Of a stretch of DNA of 64,000 nt, positions 47,013 through 58,735 are shown one piece after another. Under the pieces are notes generated by a model. That model did not search any database. It had not been told where the DNA came from and was given only the letters and a program-made list of their open reading frames with translations. Where the stretch lies: the NCBI RefSeq assembly GCF_015351105.1, contig NZ_JADKRR010000001.1, forward strand, positions 1,035,069 through 1,099,068. Reading direction: 5' to 3'. Made by a program: the position numbers and the translations under genes. The DNA is from Clavibacter sp. VKM Ac-2872. GTDB lineage: Bacteria > Actinomycetota > Actinomycetes > Actinomycetales > Microbacteriaceae. The number at the start of each line of letters is the position of its first letter. Within the stretch, counting starts at the first letter, position 1.

Positions 47013-48268
47013 GCGCGTCCCGTGCCGGGGGCGCCCGCGGGCGCGGTGTAGGGGTCGCGCGCGTCCGGACCGGTGGCGGACCCGGCGCCGGCCGCGCGCT
47101 CCTCGGCGAAGCGCGCGAGCTCGAGGTCGAGCCCCTCGCGCCGCATCCGCAGGTCGATGTAGAGGATCGCCGCGTTCGCGGACGTGACGACCGCGCCGAT
47201 GCTCCCCACGACCACGCTCACCACGAGCGAGAGCAGCTGCGCGCCGATGTAGAAGACGACGGAGGCGTCGAACGTCTGGAAGTCGAGCTCCCCGTTCGGG
47301 AAGAGCACCGTCTGCAGGATGGAGGTGAGCAGCGTCAGCGGCACCGTCACCACGTTGGCGGCCGCGGACACGATCACCGCGGTGAGCAGCAGGATCCCGA
47401 GCACGCGCCAGAACGAGCCGAGGGTGAGCGACCACGACCGCCGGGCCGCCGCCAGCGGCCGGAGCCGTTCGATCACGATGGCGCTCGGCACGAGGGCGAG
47501 GCGCGTCGAGATCCAGGCGGAGACGACCACGAGGCCCATCACCCCGAGCACACCCACGAGGATCCCCGCGACGATGCCCGCACCCCCGGCGAGCACCAGC
47601 AGCACCACGATGCCGGCGAGCGCCGCGAGGACGAGCGTCCACGCCGCCGTGAGGGAGAGGCTCCACAGCACGAGCGGCACGATCCGCGGCCGGGCCAGGC
47701 GCCACAGCGCCCGCATGCGCAGCCGCTCGCCGAGCGTGCCGCGCGCCACCTCGCTCGCGACGACGCCCTGCAGGAACGCCGAGGCGACGATCGACAGCAC
47801 GAGCGTGACGACGGCGGCGATCACGACCGCCGCGACGCCGCCGGCGATGAGCGGCCCCTGGTCCGCCTCACGGGCGGAGAAGATGCGCGTGACGACGAAC
47901 CCGGTCACCCCGCCGACGATCACCAGGGTGATCACGCCGACCAGCCCCTGGATCAGCAGGGCGCTGCCGACCGTGGCGCCGGGGTTCCGTCGCAGCGTCT
48001 GGAACGAGCCCGCGAGGATGGCGCCGAGGCCCATGGGCCGCAGCGGCAGCAGGCCGGGCTTCGGCGGCGGGGTCCAGCCGGGCGCGGCTCCCCAGCCGGG
48101 CGGCGGGAAGCCTCCACCGGGCGGGGGAGCGTACGCCGGAGCGCCGGGCGATCCGGGCGCCGGCGGGGCCGCGTGTCCCGCGTCCCCCGGCGTGCGATCC
48201 GGATCCGGGGACCCTCCCTGACCGGACGGAGCGCCGCCCGGGGCCTGCCAGCTCTGGTCATCGGTCAC
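47009..48268 (-). CDS. polytopic membrane protein, glycerophosphodiester phosphodiesterase membrane-domain-like
   Basis: This 419-residue protein begins with about 95 residues rich in Pro and Gly, followed by LRPMGLGAILAGSFQTLRRNPGATVG and roughly six long hydrophobic spans, an arrangement shared with the membrane domain of certain glycerophosphodiester phosphodiesterases and their stand-alone relatives. No catalytic domain is present. The GTG at 48268 has GGGAGG nine bases upstream. It heads the five-gene operon ending with DUF58 and is divergent from mtrA. Confidence 0.75.
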   Translation of the reverse strand: MTDDQSWQAPGGAPSGQGGSPDPDRTPGDAGHAAPPAPGSPGAPAYAPPPGGGFPPPGWGAAPGWTPPPKPGLLPLRPMGLGAILAGSFQTLRRNPGATVGSALLIQGLVGVITLVIVGGVTGFVVTRIFSAREADQGPLIAGGVAAVVIAAVVTLVLSIVASAFLQGVVASEVARGTLGERLRMRALWRLARPRIVPLVLWSLSLTAAWTLVLAALAGIVVLLVLAGGAGIVAGILVGVLGVMGLVVVSAWISTRLALVPSAIVIERLRPLAAARRSWSLTLGSFWRVLGILLLTAVIVSAAANVVTVPLTLLTSILQTVLFPNGELDFQTFDASVVFYIGAQLLSLVVSVVVGSIGAVVTSANAAILYIDLRMRREGLDLELARFAEERAAGAGSATGPDARDPYTAPAGAPGTGRA

Positions 48269-48378
48269 GCTCGCCAGCCTCCCACAGGCGGCGCGCGATG
48301 TCCCGCGCCGGGTCTCCCGCCGATCCGGGCGGATCCACCGGCTACCCTGGGGGTTCCGAGGACAGGGAACACGTTCAG

Positions 48379-49059
48379 ATGACAGCACGGATCCTGGTGG
48401 TCGACGACGACACCGCGCTCGCCGAGATGATCGGCATCGTCCTGCGCACCGAGGGCTTCGAGCCCTCCTTCTGCGCGGACGGCGGCCAGGCGCTCGCCGC
48501 GTTCCACGACGCGAAGCCCGACCTGGTGCTCCTCGACCTCATGCTCCCGGGCCTCGACGGCATCCAGGTGTGCGACCTCATCCGGGCCGAGTCGGGCATC
48601 CCCATCATCATGCTCACGGCGAAGTCCGACACGGCCGACGTCGTGAAGGGACTCGAGTCCGGCGCCGACGACTACATCGTCAAGCCCTTCAACCCCAAGG
48701 AGCTCGTGGCCCGCATCCGCACGCGGCTGCGCCCCGCGGCCGCCGCGTCGCCCGGGCTCCTGCAGGTCGGCGACCTCGTGGTCGACGTCGAGGGGCACGA
48801 GGTGCGCCGCGGCGAGGAGCGGATCAACCTCACGCCCCTCGAGTTCGACCTCCTGCACGCGCTCGCCAGCCGCCCGCAGCAGGTGTTCACGCGCGAGATG
48901 CTCCTCGAGCAGGTGTGGGGCTACCAGTACAAGGCCGACACGCGCCTCGTCAACGTCCACGTGCAGCGCCTGCGCGCGAAGGTCGAGGACGACCCCGACA
49001 ACCCGCGCATCGTCATGACCGTCCGCGGCGTCGGCTACCGCGCGGGGGCAGCGGCCTAG
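48379..49059 (+). CDS. mtrA: response regulator MtrA
   Basis: This 226-residue OmpR-type regulator has a receiver domain (VVDDDTALAEMIGIVL; phosphoacceptor Asp53 in LVLLDLMLPG; Thr79-region MLTAKSD; Lys in VKPFNPKEL) and a winged-helix domain with TPLEFDLLHALASRPQQVFTREMLLEQVWGY. MtrA is an essential actinobacterial regulator of cell wall and division genes, and activates peptidoglycan hydrolase genes in relatives. mtrB follows after four bases and lpqB after that, the standard order. Confidence 0.96.
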   Translation: MTARILVVDDDTALAEMIGIVLRTEGFEPSFCADGGQALAAFHDAKPDLVLLDLMLPGLDGIQVCDLIRAESGIPIIMLTAKSDTADVVKGLESGADDYIVKPFNPKELVARIRTRLRPAAAASPGLLQVGDLVVDVEGHEVRRGEERINLTPLEFDLLHALASRPQQVFTREMLLEQVWGYQYKADTRLVNVHVQRLRAKVEDDPDNPRIVMTVRGVGYRAGAAA

Positions 49060-49063
49060 CCCC

Positions 49064-50681
<1,618 letters not shown>

Positions 50682-50698
<17 letters not shown>

Positions 50699-52415
50699 TC
50701 CCCGCCCGCGTCCGCGCCGCGCCCCCCGCCGCCCCCGGCGCGCGGCCGCCGTCGCGCTCGTCGCGGCGTGCGCCGTGCTCCTCGCCGGCTGCGTCTCGAT
50801 CCCGTCCGGCGGCCCCGTCTCCGAGGGCGATCCCGCCACCGTCACGGACGAGTCCGGCGTCAGCTACCAGCCGGACGGCCCGCAGGCGGGCGACGGCCCG
50901 GACGACGTCATCGCCGGGTTCGTCGACGCCGCCACGAGCTCCGCCGACCAGTACGGCGTCGCGCGCCAGTTCCTCTCGTCCGACTTCGCGTCGCGCTGGG
51001 ATCCGTTCGCGAGCGTCGTCGTGTGGGAGGGCCAGGCCAGCACCTCGGAGGAGGTCGACGGCACCTACAGCTACTCCGTCACGACCATCGCCACGGTCGA
51101 CGGGCAGGGCCACTACCGCGAGGTCGGCAGCGACCAGGAGACGCGCCTGTCCTTCCAGCTCGTCCAGGAGCGCGGCGAGTGGCGCATCGCGAAGGCACCG
51201 GACGGCATCGCCCTGCGCTCCACCTACTTCCGCGAGATCTTCAGCGCGCACGCCCTCTACTTCTTCGACCCCACGTTCTCGTTCCTCGTGCCCGACCTCC
51301 GGTTCTTCGTCACGCGCGCGTCCCAGAGCGTCAGCACGCGGATCGTCAAGTCGCTCCTCCAGGGCCCGTCGCCGTGGCTGTCCCAGCCCGCGGTCGTCAC
51401 GGCCTTCCCCGAGGGCACGCGGCTGGCGTCCTCGGCCGTCACGACGGCGGGCGGCACGCCGCAGGTGGACCTGTCGACGGAGGCGCGCGCGGCGGACTCC
51501 GTCACCCAGCAGCGCATGAAGCTTCAGCTGCGCCAGAGCCTCTCCAACATCCCGTCCGTGCTCGACGTGCAGATGCTCGTCGACGGCACGCCCCTCACCG
51601 TGCCGGACCTCGGCGGCCGCGGCCCCGTCAAGGACCCGCAGGCCGAGTCGCGCCCGCTGGTCCTCGCGCAGGGCGCGTTCGGCTACCTCGGCGGGGGAGA
51701 GGTCGCGCCGCTCGGGACGCTGGGCACGCGCGTGACGGCCCTCGGAGCCGATGCCGCCACGCTCAGCGCGGACGGGCAGCAGGCCGCGGTGCGGAACGCG
51801 TCCGGGGTGTGGTCCGTCGGCGACGGCGACCGCGACGCCGTCCTCCTGGACACGCGGCCCGGCCTCGTCGCGCCGTCCCTCGACGCGCAGGGCTTCGTCT
51901 GGTCGACGCCCGCCTCGGATCCCCGCGGGCTCGTCGCGTGGGGCCCCGACGGCGTGGGCCACCCCGTCGCCGTGAGCTGGACCGCCACCGGCCGCGTCGT
52001 CTCCCTCGAGGTCGCGCGCGACGGCGCCCGCGTGCTCGTCCAGCTCGAGACGGGCGCGGGGCCGCAGCTGTTCGTCGCGTCGATCGTGCGCGACGGCGGG
52101 GTCCCGACCTCCCTCACGACGGCCCCGCTCGAGCTCCTGGCGTCGCCCGGCACCCCGCTGGACGCGACGTGGGTCGACGAGCTCGACGTCGCCACCCTGA
52201 CCCTCGCGCCCGACGGCGAGCGCCAGGTGGAGATGCACCAGGTGGGCGGTCCGTCGAAGGACATGGGGTCGGCGGCCGACGGCGTCTCCATCACCGGCGC
52301 CAACGACGAGAGCGGCCTGCGCGTCCTCACGAGCGCGGGCGCCCTGCTCACGCCGCGGGGCAGCACCTGGCAGCAGACGGCGACCGGCGTCTCGTTCGTG
52401 GCGACCAAGCGCTGA
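50682..52415 (+). CDS. lpqB: lipoprotein LpqB
   Basis: This 577-residue exported lipoprotein has an Arg-rich start, a hydrophobic segment and the lipobox LLAGC with the lipidated Cys37. A GerMN domain (about 190-310) precedes a beta-propeller-like C-terminal part starting VRNASGVWSVGDGDRDA. LpqB interacts with the MtrB sensor domain in relatives and modulates MtrAB signalling. The GTG at 50682 overlaps the mtrB 3' end by 17 bases. Confidence 0.93.
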
Positions 52416-52476
52416 ACCCCTCCACGGATCCGCCCCGGCCGCCGACGACGGGCCCGGCGCGTGCGACCCTGCGCGC

Positions 52477-53283
52477 GTGATCCCCGTGCCCGGCCGGCCC
52501 GCCGCCTCCCCGTCCGTCCGCGTCCCGTCCGCGCTCCGCTCCGCCCTGCTCGACGCCCTCGCGGTCGTCGCCCCGGTGACCTGCGCGGGCTGCGGCGCCC
52601 CCGACCGCGCCGTGTGCCCGGCCTGCCGGGCCGCGATCCCGTCCGCGCCCGTCGTGCGGGCTCTCGCGCTGCCCGCCGTCCCCGCGCCCCGCGGACGTGT
52701 GCCCGCCCGCGTCGTGCCGGTCGGGTCCGGGAGCGCGTACGCCCCGCCCTGGCCCGCGCTCCTGTCCGGCCTCAAGGAGGACGGCCGCACGGACGCCGCG
52801 CGGGCCATGGCGCCCACCCTGATCGGCGCCGTCCGCGCGGCCCTGGCCGTCGCCGAGCGCGGGGCCGACCCCGCCGCCCCCGCGCGGCCCCTCGACGCGA
52901 TCCCCGTCCCCTCGACCGCGGCCTCCCTCCGCCGACGCGGCTACGCGCCCGTCGAGGTCCTGCTCGCCCGCGCCGGCATCGTCCCGCTGCGCGCTCCTGG
53001 CGTGCCCGGGCTGCGGCGCCACCCGCTCCGCTTCACCCGCCGGCCCGCCGACCAGGCCGGTCTCGGCGTGGCGGCGCGCGCAGCGAACGTGGACGGCTGC
53101 CTCGTGGCGCGCATCGACCTCACCGGCCGCCGGATCCTCGTCATCGACGACGTCCTCACCACCGGGGCCACCCTCCGCGAGACCTGCCGCGCCGTCCGTG
53201 CCGCGGGAGGCGACGTCGTGGCGTGCGCGGTCCTCGCGGCCGTCCCCGACCGGTCGGCCGCCGAGGAGCCGCGCACCCGCTGA
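52477..53283 (+). CDS. comF: ComF-family phosphoribosyltransferase-like protein
   Basis: This 268-residue protein has a zinc-finger start (CAGCGAPDRAVCPACRAAI) and a C-terminal phosphoribosyltransferase fold with RILVIDDVLTTGATLRETCRAV, the PRPP-binding motif. ComF assists DNA uptake in competent bacteria; in actinobacteria the gene lies between lpqB and hpf and its role is unclear. The GTG start at 52477 leaves about 30 residues before the zinc site. Length is longer than the usual 220-240 owing to Pro-Ala-rich inserts. Confidence 0.9.
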   Translation: MIPVPGRPAASPSVRVPSALRSALLDALAVVAPVTCAGCGAPDRAVCPACRAAIPSAPVVRALALPAVPAPRGRVPARVVPVGSGSAYAPPWPALLSGLKEDGRTDAARAMAPTLIGAVRAALAVAERGADPAAPARPLDAIPVPSTAASLRRRGYAPVEVLLARAGIVPLRAPGVPGLRRHPLRFTRRPADQAGLGVAARAANVDGCLVARIDLTGRRILVIDDVLTTGATLRETCRAVRAAGGDVVACAVLAAVPDRSAAEEPRTR

Positions 53284-53364
53284 CCGACCCGTCGCTCCCT
53301 GTGCATGTCCGATGCGCTCGCGGTCCACCCGCCGGATGCCTCGCGCTGCGAGGAGCCCGAGGTC

Positions 53365-53370
53365 TAGGCT
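53365..53370 (+). promoter_or_regulatory. candidate -10 element of hpf
   Basis: TAGGCT in the 154-base gap between comF and hpf predicts a start near 53377 and a leader of about 60 bases, ending with GGAGG at 53427-53431 before the ATG at 53438. Confidence 0.35.
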
Positions 53371-53437
53371 CGCCCGAAAGGCGTGAAAGTGATCGCCCTC
53401 TTCCAGCGGGCGACGCGTCATGATCTGGAGGTACGTC

Positions 53438-54127
53438 ATGGACATCAACATCACCGGCCGCAACGCGGAGATCACCGACCGATTCCGCGTGTACGCCACC
53501 GAGAAGGCCGACAAGATCGTCCAGCTCGCCGAGAAGTCCATCTCTCTCGACATCAAGGTCTCGCGCCACAGCGAGAAGTCCGGCGGATCCGCCGGGGACG
53601 ATCGCGTGGAGATCACGCTCGTGGGCCCTGGCCCCGTGATCCGCGCCGAGAGCAGCGCCGCCGACAAGTTCGCGGCCTTCGACCTCGCCCTCGGGCGCAT
53701 GCTCGAACGGCTGCGCCGCGCCAAGGACAAGAAGAAGATCCACCGCGGCAACCACCGCCCCGTGTCCCTGCAGGAGGCCGCCACCGAGGGCTTCGCGCAG
53801 ATCGACCTCGACCCGGCCGACGCCGAGCTCATCGAGCGCGTCAACGGGAAGAGCGTCGCCCCGGTCGACCAGCCGGTCGACGAGGACGACTACTGCCCCG
53901 TGGTCATCCGCACCAAGGTCTTCCCGTCGCAGTCCATGACCGTCGACCAGGCCCTCGAGCACATGGAGCTCGTCGGACACGACTTCTTCCTCTTCATCGA
54001 CGCGGAGACCGACCGCCCGAGCGTCGTCTACCGCCGCAAGGGCTGGGACTACGGCGTCATCGGGCTGGCCGACGGCGAGCAGGAGCTCGCGGGAGCAGGC
54101 GCGGGATCCCGGTCGCTCCGCCGCTGA
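53438..54127 (+). CDS. hpf: ribosome hibernation promoting factor, long form
   Basis: This 229-residue protein has the S30AE domain at its N-terminus ([27 protein letters not shown]) and a C-terminal dimerisation domain with [34 protein letters not shown] and [15 protein letters not shown]. Long HPF binds 30S subunits and joins ribosomes into inactive 100S dimers in stationary phase or stress. The ATG at 53438 follows GGAGG by six bases. The gene sits directly before secA as in mycobacteria. Confidence 0.95.
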   Translation: MDINITGRNAEITDRFRVYATEKADKIVQLAEKSISLDIKVSRHSEKSGGSAGDDRVEITLVGPGPVIRAESSAADKFAAFDLALGRMLERLRRAKDKKKIHRGNHRPVSLQEAATEGFAQIDLDPADAELIERVNGKSVAPVDQPVDEDDYCPVVIRTKVFPSQSMTVDQALEHMELVGHDFFLFIDAETDRPSVVYRRKGWDYGVIGLADGEQELAGAGAGSRSLRR

Positions 54128-54139
54128 TCCGCATCCTCC

Positions 54140-54179
54140 GCACGAGGCCCCGCACGCTCCGGCGTGCGGGGCCTCGTGC
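54140..54179 (+). terminator. perfect 17-bp hairpin between hpf and secA
   Basis: Positions 54140-54156 pair with 54163-54179 without mismatch across a six-base loop, one of the strongest stems in the window. No U-tract follows, so termination would depend on the stem. Confidence 0.7.
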
Positions 54180-54234
54180 GTGACGCGGGGCCCGCGGGTC
54201 AGGTCGCTCCCGGCAACGGCGCCGGACGAGCCGG

Positions 54235-54240
54235 TACTAT
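54235..54240 (+). promoter_or_regulatory. candidate -10 element of secA
   Basis: TACTAT fits TANNNT and sits 87 bases before the secA ATG. It lies beyond the hpf terminator, so secA probably has its own promoter with a leader of about 80 bases. Confidence 0.35.
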
Positions 54241-54326
54241 GGCGAAGCTCGTCGGCGGCGACATCCGCGCGCCGTCACGGCGGTCGTCGTCATCCGGCGC
54301 CCGCCCATCTACGCAGGGAGACACCG

Positions 54327-57152
54327 ATGGCCTCAGTACTCGAGAAGGTCCTTCGCGTCGGCGAGGGGCGCACGCTCCGCAAGCTGCAGAACTACGCGAA
54401 GGCCGTGAACCAGCTCGAGGAGGACTTCACGCACCTCACGGATGAGGAGCTGAAGAACGAGACCGTCGAGCTGCGCGAGCGCCACGCCTACGGCGAGTCC
54501 CTCGACGACCTCCTCCCCGAGGCCTTCGCCGCCGTCCGCGAGGCCTCCCGGCGCACGCTCGGCCTCCGCCACTTCGACGTCCAGATCATGGGCGGCGCGG
54601 CCCTCCACCTCGGCAACATCGCCGAGATGAAGACGGGCGAGGGCAAGACCCTCGTCGCCACGCTGCCGGCGTACCTCAACGCCATCGCCTCGCGCGGCGT
54701 CCACGTCATCACGGTCAACGACTACCTCGCGAGCTACCAGAGCGAGCTCATGGGCCGCGTGTTCCGCGCCCTCGGCATGACCACCGGCGTCATCCTCGCG
54801 GGCCAGACCCCGCAGCAGCGCCGCGAGCAGTACGCCGCCGACATCACCTACGGCACGAACAACGAGTTCGGCTTCGACTACCTGCGGGACAACATGGCGT
54901 GGCAGGCGGCCGACATGGTCCAGCGCGGCCACTTCTTCGCGGTGGTCGACGAGGTCGACTCCATCCTCATCGACGAGGCCCGCACGCCGCTCATCATCTC
55001 GGGCCCGTCCGCGGGCGACGCGAACCGCTGGTTCACGGAGTTCGCCAACGTGGCCAAGCGACTCGTGCCCGAGGTCGACTACGAGGTCGACGAGAAGAAG
55101 CGCACGGTCGGCGTCCTCGAGGCCGGCATCGAGAAGGTCGAGGACCACCTCGGCATCGACAACCTGTACGAGTCGGCCAACACCCCGCTCATCTCCTTCC
55201 TCAACAACTCGATCAAGGCCAAGGCCCTGTTCAAGAAGGACAAGGACTACGTCGTCATGAACGGCGAGGTGCTCATCGTCGACGAGCACACCGGCCGCAT
55301 CCTCATGGGCCGTCGCTACAACGAGGGCATCCACCAGGCCATCGAGGCCAAGGAGGGCGTCGCGGTCAAGGCCGAGAACCAGACCCTCGCCACCGTGACG
55401 CTGCAGAACTACTTCCGCCTCTACAAGAAGCTGTCGGGCATGACGGGAACGGCCGAGACCGAGGCTGCCGAGTTCATGAGCACCTACAAGCTCGGCGTCG
55501 TCCCGATCCCCACGAACCGGCCCATGCAGCGCAAGGACCAGTCCGACCTCATCTACAAGAACGAGAAGGCGAAGTTCGAGCAGGTCGTGGAGGACATCGC
55601 GGAGCGCCACGCGGCGGGCCAGCCCGTCCTCGTCGGCACCACGAGCGTCGAGAAGAGCGAGTACCTCTCCAAGCTCCTCGCGAAGAAGGGCGTGCGCCAC
55701 GAGGTCCTCAACGCGAAGAACCACGCGCGCGAGGCCGCCATCGTCGCGCAGGCCGGACGCCTCGGATCCGTCACGGTCGCCACCAACATGGCTGGCCGCG
55801 GCACCGACATCATGCTCGGCGGCAACGCGGAGTTCCTCGCGGTGGCCGCGATGAACGCGCGCGGGCTGAGCCCCGTCGAGACGCCGGAGCAGTACGAGAC
55901 CGAGTGGGACGACGTGTTCGCCCAGGTCAAGGCCGAGGTCGATGAGGAGGCCGCGAAGGTCATCGAGGCCGGCGGCCTCTACGTCCTCGGCACCGAGCGC
56001 CACGAGTCCCGCCGCATCGACAACCAGCTCCGCGGCCGCTCCGGCCGTCAGGGTGACCCCGGCGAGAGCCGCTTCTACCTCTCGCTGACCGACGACCTCA
56101 TGCGCCTGTTCAACAACGGCGCCGCCGCGAGCCTCATGGGCCGCGACAGCGTGCCGGACGACGTGGCCATCGAGTCGAAGGTCGTGAGCCGCGCCATCCG
56201 CAGCGCGCAGGGGCAGGTCGAGGCGCGCAACGCCGAGATCCGCAAGAACGTCCTCAAGTACGACGACGTCCTCAACCGCCAGCGCGAGGCCATCTACGGC
56301 GACCGCCGTCACATCCTCGAGGGCGACGACCTCCAGGAGCGTTCGCAGCGCTTCCTCGAGGCCGTCATCGACGACGTGCTCGACTCCCACATCGGCGAGG
56401 GCAACGGCGACGACTGGGACTTCGACGCGCTGTGGACCGAGCTCAAGACGCTCTACCCCATATCCATCACCATCGACGAGGTCATCACGGAGGCCGGCAG
56501 CAAGGGCCGCGTCAACCGCGACTTCGTCCGCCGCGAGATCCTGTCCGACGCGAAGCTGGCCTACTCGAAGCGCGAGGAGCAGCTCGGCGAGGCCGCGATG
56601 CGCGAGCTCGAGCGCCGCGTGGTGCTCTCGGTGATCGACCGCCGCTGGCGCGAGCACCTCTACGAGATGGACTACCTGAAGGACGGCATCGGCCTCCGCG
56701 CCATGGCCCAGCGCGACCCGCTGGTCGAGTACCAGCGCGAGGGCTTCGCGCTCTTCCAGCAGATGATGGGGGCCATCCGCGAGGAGACCGTCGGCTTCCT
56801 GTTCAACCTCGAGGTCGAGGTGCAGGCTCCGGTGGATGCCGAGTCCGTCGGCCCGCGCATCCAGGCGAAGGGCCTCGCCGCGAACCAGGCCACCGCGGAC
56901 AAGCTCCGCTACACCGCGCCGACCGACGACGGTGGTGTCGAGGTCCGCAACCAGCGCGGGCAGATCGAGAAGGCGGCGACGGCGAAGGCGCAGAAGGACC
57001 AGCAGGCGGAGGATGCCGTGCTCGTCGGCGAGGACGAGCCGGAGACCCCGCAGGGTCCGCCCGCCCGCGGTGCCTTCGGCCAGCCGACCGGCGCCTCCAC
57101 GTCGGCTCCGCAGAACCGCGAGGAGCGCCGCAAGGCCGACCGGCGCAAGTAG
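54327..57152 (+). CDS. secA: preprotein translocase ATPase SecA
   Basis: This 941-residue motor drives Sec-dependent export through SecYEG. It has Walker [11 protein letters not shown] (Lys107), [19 protein letters not shown] as the Walker B/DEAD segment, the second helicase domain with [47 protein letters not shown] and the scaffold segment [35 protein letters not shown]. The C-terminus is a charged linker without the usual cysteine-rich zinc tail. The ATG at 54327 has GGGAG seven bases upstream; longer reading frames start inside the promoter. Confidence 0.97.
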   Translation: MASVLEKVLRVGEGRTLRKLQNYAKAVNQLEEDFTHLTDEELKNETVELRERHAYGESLDDLLPEAFAAVREASRRTLGLRHFDVQIMGGAALHLGNIAEMKTGEGKTLVATLPAYLNAIASRGVHVITVNDYLASYQSELMGRVFRALGMTTGVILAGQTPQQRREQYAADITYGTNNEFGFDYLRDNMAWQAADMVQRGHFFAVVDEVDSILIDEARTPLIISGPSAGDANRWFTEFANVAKRLVPEVDYEVDEKKRTVGVLEAGIEKVEDHLGIDNLYESANTPLISFLNNSIKAKALFKKDKDYVVMNGEVLIVDEHTGRILMGRRYNEGIHQAIEAKEGVAVKAENQTLATVTLQNYFRLYKKLSGMTGTAETEAAEFMSTYKLGVVPIPTNRPMQRKDQSDLIYKNEKAKFEQVVEDIAERHAAGQPVLVGTTSVEKSEYLSKLLAKKGVRHEVLNAKNHAREAAIVAQAGRLGSVTVATNMAGRGTDIMLGGNAEFLAVAAMNARGLSPVETPEQYETEWDDVFAQVKAEVDEEAAKVIEAGGLYVLGTERHESRRIDNQLRGRSGRQGDPGESRFYLSLTDDLMRLFNNGAAASLMGRDSVPDDVAIESKVVSRAIRSAQGQVEARNAEIRKNVLKYDDVLNRQREAIYGDRRHILEGDDLQERSQRFLEAVIDDVLDSHIGEGNGDDWDFDALWTELKTLYPISITIDEVITEAGSKGRVNRDFVRREILSDAKLAYSKREEQLGEAAMRELERRVVLSVIDRRWREHLYEMDYLKDGIGLRAMAQRDPLVEYQREGFALFQQMMGAIREETVGFLFNLEVEVQAPVDAESVGPRIQAKGLAANQATADKLRYTAPTDDGGVEVRNQRGQIEKAATAKAQKDQQAEDAVLVGEDEPETPQGPPARGAFGQPTGASTSAPQNREERRKADRRK

Positions 57153-57210
57153 CCCTCCTGCCCGGGCCGACGGCGATCTCGTCGGCCCGGGTCCGGCTCC
57201 AGGGCTGAGA

Positions 57211-57258
57211 GCACGGCGAAGGGCGCACCTCCCGCGGGAGGTGCGCCCTTCGTCGTGC
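57211..57258. terminator. bidirectional terminator between secA and the Rv3235-like gene
   Basis: An 18-bp perfect stem joins 57217-57234 to 57235-57252 with no unpaired bases at the tip, and five more pairs outside after one G-T pair. Placed between convergent genes, it can stop transcription from both sides. Confidence 0.75.
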
Positions 57259-57270
57259 GAGGAGTGACTG

Positions 57271-57852
57271 CTAGAGGACGTTGATGGCCGTCGCGCGCCA
57301 GCGTCGGTCGAGGCCCTCCAGCCGGATGGCGACCGCGCGCGCTCGGGCGCGACCGTGGACCACGATGACGGCCTCGATGACCCCGTCCCGGGGCGAGAAC
57401 GACGTGACCGTGCCGATGGTGAACACCGGACGGGTCACCGACTGCCCCTTCGTGCGCCGGGCCCGCGCGCTGAGGACCACGCGCTTGAGAAGGTGGCGGT
57501 AGACGTCGTCGCTGACCCAGCGGGCGATCTGGTCGAGCTCGCGCGCTCCGGCGAGGATCTCGATGACGCAGCGGGTGAGGTTCTCGAGCAGCGGACCCGA
57601 CGGGGGGAGATCCTGGCTGCTGCAGGGCTGGCGTCCGAAGAAGTCGTCGACGTCGAAGCGCTTGCGCACCGTGCCCCGGACCGTGGCGGTCGCCGCCGGC
57701 GCGGCGGCCGGACCGACCGATGCGCTCGTGGCCTGCGAGGTCGCTGCTGCGGCCTTCCGATCACCGGACCGACGGGTCGAGGCGCCTTCGGCATTCCCGG
57801 CGACGGTGCTCCGGCGGTCAGGGAGATCCTCCCGTGGCACTGCTTCACTCAT
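57271..57852 (-). CDS. Rv3235-family (DUF6459-like) protein
   Basis: This 193-residue protein has a disordered Ala-, Thr- and Arg-rich N-terminal third and a folded C-terminal part with LLENLTRCVIEILAGARELDQIARWVSDDVYRHLLKRVVLSAR and a beta-rich end containing DGVIEAVIVVHGRARARAVAIRLEG. This fits the small Rv3235 family that lies near secA in Actinobacteria. No catalytic motif was seen and the role is unknown. It is convergent with secA, with a strong shared terminator, and divergent from the gene at 58061. Confidence 0.75.
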   Translation of the reverse strand: MSEAVPREDLPDRRSTVAGNAEGASTRRSGDRKAAAATSQATSASVGPAAAPAATATVRGTVRKRFDVDDFFGRQPCSSQDLPPSGPLLENLTRCVIEILAGARELDQIARWVSDDVYRHLLKRVVLSARARRTKGQSVTRPVFTIGTVTSFSPRDGVIEAVIVVHGRARARAVAIRLEGLDRRWRATAINVL

Positions 57853-58060
57853 GCGTCACTCCCATCCCGGTGCTCCCCCCCGATCGGGGGGACCACGATG
57901 ACTGGTCAACTGTGACAGTGCGAGAGGCTCGGCGCACGTCCAGGGCACAAGATGTGGAGAACTGAGAGCGGATCTCAAGGAAGGGACCCAAGGTGAGCCG
58001 GATGTGCCAGCCGTCCCCGCCGCCGCGCCGCGCCCTCCGGATGCCGAGGGCCGGCGACCG

Positions 58061-58666
58061 ATGAGGTGGGAGAACCTCTTCGACGACCTCGAGGGCCAGT
58101 GGGAGACGGCCCGGCTCGCGGAGGAACGGGACCAGCGCGCCGAGGAGGAGCGCATGCGCGTGGCGCGCACCGTCATGCGCGACCGCCTGAGGGCGCTCAC
58201 CTCGTCCGATCAGGCGCGACCGCTGCGCCTGTCCCTGTCGGACGGCACGTGGATCGACCTCCGGGCCAAGGTGCTCGGACGCGATTGGCTCTCGGGGGAG
58301 CTGACCCTCCCGGGCGATGCGCCGTCGCGTGAGGAGCGGGCGTGCATCCTCCCGCTCTCCTCCATCAACGCGCTCGCCCTGGATCGGGAGCAGGTTCGGG
58401 CGAGCCTCGCACCCGTCGCGGAGCTCCCGCCCGAGCGCGGCATCGTCGATCGGATCGGGCTGCCGTTCGTCCTCCGCGACCTCTGCCGACGTCGTGCACG
58501 CGTCGAGCTGCGGCTCCGTGACACCGTCGTCGGGGGCACGCTGGATCGCGTCGCCCGCGACCACGTCGACGTGGCGGTCCACGAGGCAGGCGCGCCTCGC
58601 CGGGAGTCGGCCGTCTCGGGGTACCGGCTGGTCCCTCTCGCCGGGATCGTCCTCGTCCGCGTCTGA
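58061..58666 (+). CDS. hypothetical protein with coiled-coil N-terminus
   Basis: I do not recognise a family. The 201-residue product begins MRWENLFDDLEGQWETARLAEERDQRAEEERMRVARTVM, a strongly charged helix likely to form a coiled coil. Two beta-rich segments follow: LRLSLSDGTWIDLRAKVLGRDWLSGELTL and VELRLRDTVVGGTLDRVARDHVDVAV, which look like two copies of an Sm- or SH3-like barrel with a helical middle. No signal peptide or membrane span. The ATG at 58061 follows GAGGG by ten bases. It heads a set running into the SAF and CpaE-like genes (69 bases to the next). Confidence 0.65.
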   Translation: MRWENLFDDLEGQWETARLAEERDQRAEEERMRVARTVMRDRLRALTSSDQARPLRLSLSDGTWIDLRAKVLGRDWLSGELTLPGDAPSREERACILPLSSINALALDREQVRASLAPVAELPPERGIVDRIGLPFVLRDLCRRRARVELRLRDTVVGGTLDRVARDHVDVAVHEAGAPRRESAVSGYRLVPLAGIVLVRV

Positions 58667-58735
58667 TCTCGCGCGTCGCGACAGCATGTGGACAACGCGC
58701 GACGCCCGTGTGCGCCGTCCCCGACATTGACCGGC

